A stretch of 64,000 bases of DNA from Allobosea sp. CRIB-10 (lineage in GTDB: Bacteria > Pseudomonadota > Alphaproteobacteria > Rhizobiales > Beijerinckiaceae): positions 1 to 64,000 of the forward strand of contig NZ_FOKP01000020.1 in assembly GCF_900112185.1 (NCBI RefSeq), read 5' to 3'. Below, piece by piece: positions 32,854 through 40,541 of this stretch. The translations under genes and the position numbers were made by a program. A model generated the notes under the pieces. That model saw only the letters and a program-made list of their open reading frames with translations. It did no database searches and was not told the DNA's origin. Position 1 is the first letter of the stretch; the number at the start of each line of letters is the position of its first letter.

Positions 32854-34052
32854 CGGGTCGCTCCCTGCTGCTGAGCCTGGCCCTGGGCCTGGTTCTGACC
32901 GGCCGGCCGGCGCTGCTGGTGCTGGCCGAGCTCACCGAGGGGCAGATAGGGCACGACGCCGCTGCCGTTGTTGTTCTGGTCGAGGATCACCTTGTCCATG
33001 CCGCCGAAGACGCGCTCCATGGTTTCGAGGAAGAGACGCTCGCGGGTTACGGCGGGCGCGTTCTTGTATTGCTCGTAGACCGAGTTGAAGCGGCTGATCT
33101 GGCCGAGCGCCTCGTTGACCGTCTGGTCCTTGAAGGCTTCGGCCGACTGGACGAGCTGGGCCGCCCGGCCGCGCGATTCCGGCACGACCTGGTTGGCATA
33201 GGTCTCGGCCTGGTTGCGCAGGCGCTCCTGGTCGGCGCGCGCCGCCTGGACGTCGCGGAAGGCGTCGATGACCTGCTGCGGCGGGTCGACCTTCTGCAGC
33301 TGCACCAGCCGAATCAGCACGCCGGCCCGATAGGTGTTCAGCGTGTCCTGCATCAGCTGGCGCACTTCGGTCTCGATCGCGGCGCGGTCGGTGGTCAGCA
33401 CCGGCTGGATGTTGCGCCGGCCGATGACCTCGCGCACCGCGCTCTCGGCCACCGCCTTCACCGTGCCCGGCGGGTCCTGGATGTTGAAGACATAGGCCTC
33501 GGGCGCGCCCGGATCGATCTGCCACTGCACGATCACGTCGATGTCGACGATGTTCTCGTCGCCGGTCAGCATCAGGCTTTCCTCGCCGACATCGGTCTGG
33601 CGCGAGGTGCGCGCCGATTCGACGGTGCGGAAGCCGACCTCGGTGGTGATGACGTTGGTCACCTGCGGCTTGACCACGCTGCCGATCGGATAAGGCAGGT
33701 TGTAGTTCAGGCCCTGCGCGGTCTTGCCGACATATTTGCCGAAGATCAGGTTGAGACCGACCTCGTTGGGCCGCACCGTGTAGACGCCGGTGGCGAGCCA
33801 GACCAGCACCAGGCCGAGACCGACGAGCAGGAGCCCGCGCCCCCCGAGATTGCCGCCCGGCATGAAATTCTTGAGTCGGTCCTGTCCGCGCCGGATGATC
33901 TCCTCGAGATCGGGCGGAGTATTGCCGCCGGAAGGACCGCCGCCGCCCCAGGGACCGCCGCCATTGCCGCCGCCGCCGCGCTGGCCCCAGGGACCACCGC
34001 CTCCGCCGCCGCCACTGCCGCCGCTTCCACCGCTCTGGTTACTCCAAGGCAT
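32850..34052 (-). CDS. hflK: FtsH protease activity modulator HflK
   Basis: A 400-residue SPFH protein. The first 45 residues are an extreme Gly/Pro/Trp-rich cytoplasmic segment, typical of HflK. A membrane helix follows at about residues 68-86 (LLLVGLGLVLVWLATGVYTV). The SPFH domain with VGLNLIFGKYVG, a helical region and a Gln-rich C-terminus complete it. It is the first gene of the hfl-degP unit. Confidence 0.95.
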   Translation of the reverse strand: MPWSNQSGGSGGSGGGGGGGPWGQRGGGGNGGGPWGGGGPSGGNTPPDLEEIIRRGQDRLKNFMPGGNLGGRGLLLVGLGLVLVWLATGVYTVRPNEVGLNLIFGKYVGKTAQGLNYNLPYPIGSVVKPQVTNVITTEVGFRTVESARTSRQTDVGEESLMLTGDENIVDIDVIVQWQIDPGAPEAYVFNIQDPPGTVKAVAESAVREVIGRRNIQPVLTTDRAAIETEVRQLMQDTLNTYRAGVLIRLVQLQKVDPPQQVIDAFRDVQAARADQERLRNQAETYANQVVPESRGRAAQLVQSAEAFKDQTVNEALGQISRFNSVYEQYKNAPAVTRERLFLETMERVFGGMDKVILDQNNNGSGVVPYLPLGELGQHQQRRPAGQNQAQGQAQQQGATR

Positions 34053-34170
34053 GCCTCAGCCGTTCCTCATTCTTTGCTTCGACCGTGCATAGCTGAACGG
34101 CAGAACGCTGTCAGCGCCATCCGGCGCAATGCGCGTTGAATTGGGCATCGGCCACGGATTCGTCAACGAC

Positions 34171-34233
34171 GCAAGCTCCTTTGGTCGTAGACCCTTCGTC
34201 GCAGTTACCGATCCGATGGCTCAAGGAGCTTGC
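34171..34233. repeat. Inverted repeat next to the higA remnant
   Basis: GCAAGCTCCTT (34171-34181) and AAGGAGCTTGC (34223-34233) are perfect 11-base inverted arms separated by 41 bases. The right arm abuts the end of the broken higA. It could mark an old insertion boundary or simply form a hairpin. Confidence 0.45.
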
Positions 34234-34482
34234 TCAGGTCGTATTTCGCAAAGGACGGGCGCGCTCGACCCACTCGCGCTGCTCGGGCGTGTCATTACCG
34301 CCCAAAGGTCGCTGCGGCGCTGCACGTTCAACCAGAAATCAGGGCTGGTGCCGCACATCCGCGCCAGAATCAGTGCCGTTGCCGCCGTCGCGGTCCTGCG
34401 GTCGCCGCACAGCTCGTTGACGTGCTTGCGCTGGACAGCCGTCGCTTCCGACGGTCGCCAGCTTGCGCCTAGTCGTCAGCAT
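34234..34482 (-). pseudogene. Broken HigA-type antitoxin gene
   Basis: Three reading-frame pieces together reproduce a HigA antitoxin. The start MLTTRRKLATVG follows an ideal GGAGG. The middle, in another frame, reads VQRKHVNELCGDRRTATAAT, LILARMCGTSPDFWLNVQRR and SDLWA. The end, in a third frame, reads NDTPEQREWVERARPL. About 27 codons of the usual HTH region are missing between the first two pieces, and a further frameshift separates the last. No intact higB is visible nearby. It lies on the minus strand between hflK and the Phd/VapC module. Confidence 0.82.
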
Positions 34483-34561
34483 CGTCGTTTCCTCCGTCGA
34501 TTCCCGGCGGCGACCGGTTGCGCCGATTGTGGCCGATCTTGCATTCGCAAGCCATCCGCCT

Positions 34562-34583
34562 TATGTAGGTACATACCTACATA
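34562..34583. promoter_or_regulatory. Operator of the Phd/VapC module
   Basis: TATGTAGGTA and TACCTACATA are perfect 10-base inverted arms around CA, ending 10 bases before the antitoxin ATG. Such a site is expected for autoregulation by a Phd-type antitoxin. It is AT-rich against a GC-rich background. Confidence 0.75.
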
Positions 34584-34593
34584 GAGTTCAACC

Positions 34594-34848
34594 ATGACGC
34601 GGATCACTCTTTCAAGCCGCGAGCTGAACCATGATGTCAGCAGCGCCAAGAAGGCTGCGCAGGAAGGCCCGGTCGTGATCACGGATCGGGGCAAGCCCTC
34701 GCATGTCCTGATGACCTATGGCGAATTCCAACGCTTGAGCGGCAAGCGCCGCAATCTTGTGGAAGCGCTCGCCATGCCCGGCCTGTCGGGTGTCGACTTC
34801 GATCCGCCGCGCGCCCAAATCGCGCCGCGCAAGATCGACCTGTCTTGA
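34594..34848 (+). CDS. Phd/YefM family antitoxin
   Basis: An 84-residue antitoxin. The N-terminal Phd fold (ITLSSRELNHDVSSAKKAAQ, then GPVVITDRGKPSHVLMTYGE) binds DNA, and the C-terminal tail (FDPPRAQIAPRKIDLS) should block the toxin. Its stop overlaps the toxin start as TTGA. A strong dyad lies just upstream. Confidence 0.9.
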   Translation: MTRITLSSRELNHDVSSAKKAAQEGPVVITDRGKPSHVLMTYGEFQRLSGKRRNLVEALAMPGLSGVDFDPPRAQIAPRKIDLS

Positions 34849-35267
34849 GCTATCTGCTCGATACCAACGTCGTCTCGGAACTCCGCAAGATCGGAGACGG
34901 CAAGGCGGACAGTCGCGTCCTGGCCTGGATCGCGGCCGAAGACGCAGCGCGCTTCTTCATCTCGGCCATCACGATCCTCGAATTGGAACGAGGCGTGCTC
35001 AGTGTCCAGCGCCGGGATGCCGCGCAAGGCGCACGCCTGCGGACCTGGCTCGACAATCATGTCCGTCCGGAATTCGCCGGGCGCATCCTACCCGTCACCG
35101 CCGAGATCGCCACGCGCTGCGCGCATCTCCATATTCCCGATCGGCGCAATGAGGTGGACGCGCTCATCGCCGCCACGGCGCTGGTCCATGATTTGACCGT
35201 GGTGACGCGTAATGTCCGGGATTTTGAGGGCGTTGGGGTCGTCGTTGTCGACCCTTGGCAAGGTTGA
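34845..35267 (+). CDS. PIN domain toxin VapC
   Basis: A 140-residue PIN nuclease. Acidic positions appear in YLLDTNVVSELRK (D6), ITILELERGVL and RRNEVDALIAATALVHDLTV, and the end is TRNVRDFEGVGV. Such toxins usually cleave tRNA. The start is a TTG overlapping the antitoxin stop by four bases, so translation probably depends on re-initiation after the antitoxin. It converges with folA. Confidence 0.9.
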   Translation: MSYLLDTNVVSELRKIGDGKADSRVLAWIAAEDAARFFISAITILELERGVLSVQRRDAAQGARLRTWLDNHVRPEFAGRILPVTAEIATRCAHLHIPDRRNEVDALIAATALVHDLTVVTRNVRDFEGVGVVVVDPWQG

Positions 35268-35288
35268 CCGAGTCTCAGGACCGAATAC

Positions 35289-35804
35289 TCAGTTCAGCCT
35301 GTCGAACGAAGCGAAACTGAACGCATGCTCGTCCTCCGGGCCCGCCGGATGCTCGCTGCGGGCGCTCTCGCGGAAAACCGAGCCATCGAAGGCCGGGAAT
35401 ACCGCATCGCCTTCCGGGGTGGCATGGACGAAGGTCAGCTCCAGCCGGTCGGCGAAGGGCATCGCCTGCGCATAGACCTCCCCGCCCCCCGCGACGATGA
35501 CGGCGCGCGCGCCCATCGCCTGCCCCAGCCGCTGCGCCGTCTCAAGCGCCTGGTCGAGTGTCGGCACGACGTAGACGCCATCAGGCCCGAACTGCGGATC
35601 GCGCGACAGCACCACTGTCTGCCGTCCCGGCAGCGGCTTGCCGATCGACAGGAAGGTCTTGCGGCCCATGATGATCGGGCAGCCCATGGTCAGTTCGCGG
35701 AAGCGGCGCAGATCGGTCCGCAGCCGCCAGATCAGCTGGTTGTCGCGGCCGATCACGCCATTGTCGGCGATCGCAGCGATCAGGACGACGGGAAGCTTGC
35801 CCAC
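35289..35804 (-). CDS. folA: Dihydrofolate reductase FolA
   Basis: A 171-residue enzyme reducing dihydrofolate with NADPH, regenerating the cofactor used by the nearby thymidylate synthase. Key features are LIAAIADNGVIGRDNQLIWR, the FRELTMGCPIIMGRKTFLSI segment, and VIVAGGGEVYAQAM with the conserved GG pair. It follows a GNAT gene by four bases in the thyA-GNAT-folA unit. Confidence 0.96.
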   Translation of the reverse strand: MGKLPVVLIAAIADNGVIGRDNQLIWRLRTDLRRFRELTMGCPIIMGRKTFLSIGKPLPGRQTVVLSRDPQFGPDGVYVVPTLDQALETAQRLGQAMGARAVIVAGGGEVYAQAMPFADRLELTFVHATPEGDAVFPAFDGSVFRESARSEHPAGPEDEHAFSFASFDRLN

Positions 35805-35808
35805 CCGC

Positions 35809-36291
35809 TCAGCCCCCGACGGCGAGCTTGTGCAGCGCCGGCCCGTCGACCCGCTTCACCGTCCACTCGCTCTGCGCCACCGCGCCGATCGAGCGGTAGA
35901 ACACCCGCGAGGGCTCGTTCCAGTTCAGCACCCACCAGGCGAAGCGCGACAGCCCTTCGTCGACGCAGCGCCTGGCGAGGCGCACCATCAGCGCCTTGCC
36001 GATGCCGCGGCCACGATGCTCGGGGCGGACATAGAGGTCTTCCAGCCAGATGCCGTGCCGGCCGGTGAAGGTCGAATAGGTGTAGAACCAGATCGCGAAG
36101 CCGGCGGGTTTCCCGTCCCATTCGGCGATGTCGCAGAACACCTTCGGCTCCGGGCCGAACAGGGCCGCCGCCATGTCGGCCTCATTGGCCTCGACCTCGT
36201 GCAGCAGCTTCTCGTATTCGGCGAGCTCGCGCACGAAGGAAAGCATTAGCCCGGCCTCGTCCGGCCGAGCGGGACGGATAGAGAGAGTCAT
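35809..36291 (-). CDS. GNAT family N-acetyltransferase
   Basis: A 160-residue acetyltransferase. Motif A is LEDLYVRPEHRGRGIGKALM, and the N-terminus is MTLSIRPARPDEAGLMLSFV. The ELAEYEKL, WFYTYSTFTGRHGIWLEDLY and GAVAQSEWTVKRV features resemble the diamine acetyltransferase (SSAT-like) subgroup. The substrate is unproven. The ATG overlaps the thyA stop (ATGA). Confidence 0.92.
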   Translation of the reverse strand: MTLSIRPARPDEAGLMLSFVRELAEYEKLLHEVEANEADMAAALFGPEPKVFCDIAEWDGKPAGFAIWFYTYSTFTGRHGIWLEDLYVRPEHRGRGIGKALMVRLARRCVDEGLSRFAWWVLNWNEPSRVFYRSIGAVAQSEWTVKRVDGPALHKLAVGG

Positions 36292-37082
36292 ACGGCGATC
36301 GGCGCCTTGATCGCCGGATGCGGGTCGTAGCCCTCGATCACGACATCCTCGAAGCGGAAATCCTCGAGCTTGCGCACCGCCTGATTGAGCCGAAGCGTCG
36401 GCAGCGCCCGCGGGGTCCGCGAGAGCTGCTCGCGCGTCTGGTCGAGATGGTTGAGGTAGAGATGCGTGTCGCCGAAGGAGTGGACGAAATCGCCGACGGC
36501 AAGGCCTGTCACCTGCGCGACCATATGGGTCAGCAGCGCGTAGCTCGCGATGTTGAAGGGCACGCCGAGGAAGACGTCGGCCGAGCGCTGGTAGAGCTGG
36601 CAGGACAGCCGCCCGTCGACGACGAAGAACTGGAACAGGCAATGGCACGGCGCCAGCGCCATCTTCGGGATATCGGCGGGATTCCAGGCCGAGACGATCA
36701 GCCGGCGCGAATCGGGATTGCGCCTGATCTCGTCGACCAGCCAGGCGATCTGGTCGATCGTTCCGCCGTCCGGAGCCGGCCAGGAGCGCCATTGCCTGCC
36801 ATAGACCGGGCCGAGATCGCCGTTCGCATCGGCCCATTCGTCCCAGATGCTGACGCCGTTCTCCTGGAGATAGCGCACATTGGTGTCGCCGCGCAGGAAC
36901 CAGATCAGCTCGTGGATGATCGATTTCAGATGCAGCTTCTTGGTCGTCACCAGCGGAAAGCCTTCCGACAGGTCGAAGCGCATCTGGTGGCCGAACAGGG
37001 CGAGCGTGCCGGTGCCGGTGCGGTCGTCCTTGCGGACGCCTTCGTCGAGGACGCGCTGCAGAAGAGCGTGATACTGGTGCAT
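36288..37082 (-). CDS. thyA: Thymidylate synthase ThyA
   Basis: A 264-residue enzyme making dTMP from dUMP and methylene-tetrahydrofolate. The length equals the E. coli protein and the catalytic Cys is at the same number (C146 in LAPCHCLFQF). Other marks are KDDRTGTGTLALFGHQMRFD and SADVFLGVPFNIASYALLTH. ATG 37082 is used; the frame remains open upstream but loses similarity. It leads the thyA-GNAT-folA unit. Confidence 0.97.
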   Translation of the reverse strand: MHQYHALLQRVLDEGVRKDDRTGTGTLALFGHQMRFDLSEGFPLVTTKKLHLKSIIHELIWFLRGDTNVRYLQENGVSIWDEWADANGDLGPVYGRQWRSWPAPDGGTIDQIAWLVDEIRRNPDSRRLIVSAWNPADIPKMALAPCHCLFQFFVVDGRLSCQLYQRSADVFLGVPFNIASYALLTHMVAQVTGLAVGDFVHSFGDTHLYLNHLDQTREQLSRTPRALPTLRLNQAVRKLEDFRFEDVVIEGYDPHPAIKAPIAV

Positions 37083-37299
37083 TGAATCCGAATTCGAATC
37101 TGAAAAGCCCGCGATATTAGCGCCATCCGCGCCGGCGCGCTCCCCGCCCGCCGCAGCTCTCAACCGCTTTTCACGCAGCCCTCGCGGCCGCGTCTCACGG
37201 CATCGAAATAAATCGTGATCGCCCGGCATATTGCAATGCCGAGGCGCCGCCCCAATGTGAATGCCCGATGAATAGAAGGGGCGCTTCGGGTCTGCGCTT

Positions 37300-37350
37300 G
37301 GAGCATCGGACGAAGGTGGCTTCCGGTTTGACGGAACGATCCGATGCTCC
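37300..37350. repeat. Palindromic repeat E (GGAGCATCGGA)
   Basis: GGAGCATCGGA (37300-37310) and TCCGATGCTCC (37340-37350) are perfect 11-base inverted arms around 29 bases. It lies 30 bases before the PepSY protein start. It could be a repeat element or a regulatory hairpin. Confidence 0.6.
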
Positions 37351-37380
37351 ATCAAAAGCCCGGCTGATGAGGATCGTATC

Positions 37381-37677
37381 ATGAGCAGACTATCCATGCT
37401 GGCCGCGTTGCTTCTGGCAGCGGGCCTGGCAGGGCATGCTTCGGCGTTGGCCTCGGCTGAAGCCAAGCCTCAGAACCCGGCGACCGCCACCGCGCCGAAG
37501 ATCACGGAGTCCCAGGCGCGCTCGATCGCCTTCCGCCACGGCCTCGTCCATATCGAGGAGATCGCCCTCTCCGATTGGCGTTGGGAGATCGCCGGGCGCG
37601 CCCAGGGCGGCCTCGAGGTGACGCTCGATCTCAATGCCTATGACGGCACCGTGGTCGGCGGAGCGGCGGCGCCCTGA
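37381..37677 (+). CDS. Secreted PepSY-like protein
   Basis: A 98-residue exported protein with a signal peptide (MSRLSMLAALLLAAGLAGHA, cleaved near ASA). One PepSY-like domain follows (ITESQARSIAFRHGLVHIEE, then WEIAGRAQGGLEVTLDLNAY and DGTVVG). PepSY domains often inhibit peptidases or sit in periplasmic sensing proteins. GAGGAT precedes the ATG, and a strong terminator follows, so it is monocistronic. Confidence 0.85.
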   Translation: MSRLSMLAALLLAAGLAGHASALASAEAKPQNPATATAPKITESQARSIAFRHGLVHIEEIALSDWRWEIAGRAQGGLEVTLDLNAYDGTVVGGAAAP

Positions 37678-37704
37678 TCGCATTTTCAGTGAAGACGGCA
37701 CCAG

Positions 37705-37732
37705 GCCGCGGGATTTTTCCCGCGGCTTTTTT
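37705..37732 (+). terminator. Terminator of the PepSY gene
   Basis: GCCGCGGG, loop ATTTTT and CCCGCGGC form a perfect 8-bp stem followed by six T (37727-37732). Confidence 0.88.
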
Positions 37733-38032
37733 GCGCTTGCGCAGAAATTAGCCGGGGCGACCTCCTGCTCTCTTTCCCCGCGCGTTCGCAGCGCCTATAT
37801 TCGGCTTGCCGCTCGCAAGGGCGGCTATGGTGATAAACGGACTTCGTAATAAGCCTTTCGGACCCGGGGGCGGTACCCGGCGCCTCCACCACAGCCCTGC
37901 GGCGCGAGCAGCGGGAACACTTGCAGCCTCGAGGCTGCAGGGCTGCGGCGGGGGCGAAATAGGATCGACGAGGGTGTAAAGGTTGTTCTTTTGCCCGGCA
38001 TGGTTCCGCCGTTATCGGGCCGTTGCATAGTT

Positions 38033-38071
38033 GCCAACGACAACAATGCTCGGGTTGCTGTCGCCGCGTAA
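38033..38071 (+). other. tmRNA proteolysis tag frame ANDNNARVAVAA
   Basis: GCC AAC GAC AAC AAT GCT CGG GTT then GCT GTC GCC GCG TAA encodes ANDNNARVAVAA and a stop. The ANDNN start and the terminal AVAA fit alphaproteobacterial tags. The last residues are the ClpX contact, and the AND region is near where SspB binds in related systems. Confidence 0.9.
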
Positions 38072-38126
38072 GCGGTGCTGGTTCCCAAACCAAAGCCCTT
38101 GCGCTTAGCCGCGTAAGGCGGGGCTC

Positions 38127-38160
38127 GGAGGCGCCTGGCAACAGAAGCCTCCACTTTTTT
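38127..38160 (+). terminator. ssrA terminator
   Basis: GGAGGC (38127-38132) and GCCTCC (38147-38152) form a stem, followed by A, C and six T. It ends the ssrA transcript before sspB. Confidence 0.75.
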
Positions 38161-38314
38161 GCCCGGCTCAGGCGGCCGGCGCGGAGCAGCAGAGGAGGCC
38201 TTCCTTTGCATGAGAAGTGCTCTAAACTAATGGAATCGGTCACGTTTTTCGTTTCGGGGAGCTTCCCACCGGTCGCGGCGTGATCTAGAGGAGCGGAAAC
38301 GGAACCCGGACCCG

Positions 38315-38914
38315 ATGACCAAGGATATTCTCCGCTACGACCTGATGGTGCAGGACGCGCTCAAGGGCGTCGTCCGCAAGATCCTGTCCGAGGCGGGCCG
38401 CGACGGGCTCCCGGGCGAGCATCATTTCTACATCACCTTCCGGACCACCGCCCCGGGCGTGCGACTGTCGCAGCGTCTGCGCGAGAAGCATCCGGACGAG
38501 ATGACTATCGTGCTCCAGCACCAGTTCTGGGACCTCAACGTCAGCGACCACGCCTTCGAGGTCGGCCTCTCCTTCTCCGGCGTGCCGGAGCGGCTGCTGA
38601 TCCCCTATGACGCGATCACCACCTTCTTCGACCCGTCGGTCCAGTTCGGCCTGAAGTTCGAGACGCAGGACGCCGCCGGCGAAGCGCAGGCGAGCGAGCC
38701 CGCCGCCCCGGCGAAGACCCCGCGCGGCGCCGCCTCCGAGCCCAGCGTCGCCCCGGCCGCGCCGCTCGCCCTTCCGCCGAAGCCAGCGCAGAAGGCGCTG
38801 CCGGCGAAAGCGAAAGACGCTGCCGAGGCGGATGCCGAAGCCAAGCCGGCCGAAGCCGAGGAGGAAGGCGGCGCCCAGGTCGTCAGCCTCGACGCTTTCC
38901 GCAAGAAGACCTGA
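38315..38914 (+). CDS. sspB: SspB family ClpXP adaptor
   Basis: A 199-residue adaptor that delivers ssrA-tagged proteins to ClpXP. The N-terminal 125 residues are the SspB-alpha domain (LRYDLMVQDALKGVVRKILS, HHFYITFRTTAPGVRLSQRL, LNVSDHAFEVGLSFSGVPER). A long Ala/Pro/Glu-rich linker follows. The C-terminal stretch GGAQVVSLDAFRKK is a typical ClpX-docking tail. It is immediately downstream of ssrA, whose tag it should recognise. Confidence 0.93.
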   Translation: MTKDILRYDLMVQDALKGVVRKILSEAGRDGLPGEHHFYITFRTTAPGVRLSQRLREKHPDEMTIVLQHQFWDLNVSDHAFEVGLSFSGVPERLLIPYDAITTFFDPSVQFGLKFETQDAAGEAQASEPAAPAKTPRGAASEPSVAPAAPLALPPKPAQKALPAKAKDAAEADAEAKPAEAEEEGGAQVVSLDAFRKKT

Positions 38915-38933
38915 GACCTTAAGGACTCCCATC

Positions 38934-40328
38934 ATGACCGGATTCCGCAGCGAGACCGATTCCTTCGGTCCGATCGACGTCGCCAACGACCGTTACTGGG
39001 CGGCGCAGACGCAACGCTCGCTGCAGAACTTCAAGATCGGCGGGCCGGCCGAGCGCATGCCGCTGCCGGTCGTGCATGCACTGGTCCTGGTCAAGAAGGC
39101 CGCCGCCACGGTCAATGCGCGGCTCGGCCTGCTCGACGGCAAGGTCGAGGCCGCGATCGTCCAGGCCGCCGACGAGGCGCTCGCCGGCAAGTTCGACGAG
39201 CATTTCCCGCTCGTCGTCTGGCAGACCGGCTCCGGCACCCAGTCGAACATGAACGTCAACGAGGTGCTGGCCAACCGCGCCAACGAGATCCTGGGCGCCG
39301 GACTCGGCAAGAAGAGCCCGGTCCACGCCAACGACCACGTCAACAAGGGCCAGTCCTCCAACGACAGCTTCCCGACCGCGATCCACATCGCCGCCGCGCT
39401 CGCCGTCGCGAATGAGCTCGTGCCTGCTCTGCGCCGGCTGAAGGACGCCTTCGACGCCAAGGCGAAGGCCTTCGCCGATCTCGTCAAGATCGGCCGCACC
39501 CATCTGCAGGACGCCACCCCGGTCACGCTCGGCCAGGAATTCTCCGGCTATGTCGCGCAGATCGAGCTCGGCATCGCCCGCATCGAGCAGACCCTGCCCG
39601 GCCTGCTGGCGCTCGCCCAGGGCGGCACCGCGGTCGGCACCGGCCTCAACGCCCATCTCGACTTCGCCAAGGCCTTCTCGGCCGAGGTCGCCAGGCTGAC
39701 CGGCCTGCCCTTCCGCACCGCCGACAACCTGTTCGAGGCGCTCGCCAGCCATGGCGCCATCTCCTACAGCCATGGCGCGCTGACCGCGCTCGCCATGGAT
39801 CTGTTCAAGATCGCCAACGACATCCGCTTGATGGGTTCGGGCCCGCGCTCCGGCCTCGGCGAGATCAGCCTGCCCGAGAACGAGCCGGGCTCCTCGATCA
39901 TGCCGGGCAAGGTCAACCCGACCCAGGCCGAGGCGCTGACCATGGTCGCAACCCGCGTGCACGGCAACCAGGCGACCGTCGCCTTCGCCGCCAGCCAGGG
40001 CCATTTCGAGCTCAACGTCTTCAAGCCGGTGATCGCCCAGGCTTTTCTTCAGTCCGCGCGGCTCCTGGCGGACGCGGCCGACAGCTTCCGCACGAATTGC
40101 GTCGAGGGCATCGAGCCCAATCGCGAGCGTCTCACTGAGCTGCTCTCGCGCTCGCTGATGCTTGTGACCGCGCTTGCCCCGGCGATCGGCTATGACAAGG
40201 CCGCCGGCATCGCCAAGGCGGCCCATCACAACGGCACGACCCTGCGCGAGGAAGCGCTGAAGGCCGGCGTCGATGCCGAGCTGTTCGACAAGACCGTCGT
40301 CGCCGAAGAAATGCTCAGCCCGGGCTGA
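38934..40328 (+). CDS. fumC: Class II fumarate hydratase FumC
   Basis: A 464-residue TCA-cycle enzyme interconverting fumarate and malate, of normal length. Family marks are ETDSFGPIDVANDRYWAAQT, GSGTQSNMNVNEVLANRA, DHVNKGQSSNDSFPTA and the signature loop GSSIMPGKVNPTQAEAL. ATG 38934 gives the conserved N-terminus. It starts 19 bases after sspB and is followed by DUF4169 and ribbon-helix-helix genes on the same strand. Confidence 0.97.
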   Translation: MTGFRSETDSFGPIDVANDRYWAAQTQRSLQNFKIGGPAERMPLPVVHALVLVKKAAATVNARLGLLDGKVEAAIVQAADEALAGKFDEHFPLVVWQTGSGTQSNMNVNEVLANRANEILGAGLGKKSPVHANDHVNKGQSSNDSFPTAIHIAAALAVANELVPALRRLKDAFDAKAKAFADLVKIGRTHLQDATPVTLGQEFSGYVAQIELGIARIEQTLPGLLALAQGGTAVGTGLNAHLDFAKAFSAEVARLTGLPFRTADNLFEALASHGAISYSHGALTALAMDLFKIANDIRLMGSGPRSGLGEISLPENEPGSSIMPGKVNPTQAEALTMVATRVHGNQATVAFAASQGHFELNVFKPVIAQAFLQSARLLADAADSFRTNCVEGIEPNRERLTELLSRSLMLVTALAPAIGYDKAAGIAKAAHHNGTTLREEALKAGVDAELFDKTVVAEEMLSPG

Positions 40329-40330
40329 TC

Positions 40331-40531
40331 ATGGCCGAGATCGTCAATCTCCGCCGCGCCCGCAAGGCCCGTGACCGGGCGAGCGCCGAGGCGCAAGCCG
40401 AGCAGAACAGGATCGCGTTCGGCCGCACCAAGGCCGAGCGCAAGCTGAGCGAGGCGGAGAAAGCGCTGGCTGAGCGCCGCTTGGAAGGCCATCGCCTCTC
40501 CGACGATCCCGACGGCAAGGACAAGGCGTGA
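40331..40531 (+). CDS. DUF4169 family small protein
   Basis: A 66-residue, highly charged helical protein of the DUF4169 family (AEIVNLRRARKARDRASAEA, then RIAFGRTKAERKL). Its function is unknown. It begins 2 bases after fumC and precedes the ribbon-helix-helix gene. From memory, this trio recurs in Hyphomicrobiales. Confidence 0.88.
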   Translation: MAEIVNLRRARKARDRASAEAQAEQNRIAFGRTKAERKLSEAEKALAERRLEGHRLSDDPDGKDKA

Positions 40532-40541
40532 GCGGCGGACC

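Larger units (their letters stand above)
37830..38160 (+). ncRNA. ssrA: Two-piece (permuted) tmRNA, ssrA
   Basis: This is an alphaproteobacterial circularly permuted tmRNA that rescues stalled ribosomes. The acceptor piece comes first and ends in CCA at 37889-37891 (GCGCCTCCACCA). An intervening loop with hairpin GCAGCC-TCGA-GGCTGC follows and is removed. The coding piece begins near 37950: GGGGGCG there pairs with CGCCTCC of the acceptor, giving a 7-bp stem with one G-U, followed by AAATAGGATCGACG. The tag frame lies at 38033-38071. The 3' hairpin GGAGGC...GCCTCC with six T ends at 38160. The 5' boundary is approximate. Confidence 0.88.

Noticed and set aside
34129..34584. A 151-codon plus-strand frame between hflK and the Phd antitoxin
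   Set aside because: The region is better explained by the broken higA on the minus strand, and the plus frame has no ribosome site or family match.
37083..37300. Possible riboswitch or promoter hairpin upstream of thyA
   Set aside because: A small hairpin (CGGCAT-ATTGCA-ATGCCG) and repeated GAAT motifs are present, but I see no known aptamer core or clear promoter.
37634..37849. A small plus-strand frame overlapping the PepSY gene end and the tmRNA 5' region
   Set aside because: It overlaps the PepSY terminator and the start of ssrA, and its sequence has no protein-like character.
38023..38283. An 86-codon frame across the tmRNA coding piece
   Set aside because: The RNA features (acceptor stem pairing, tag frame, terminator) explain this region. 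The frame crosses the ssrA terminator.
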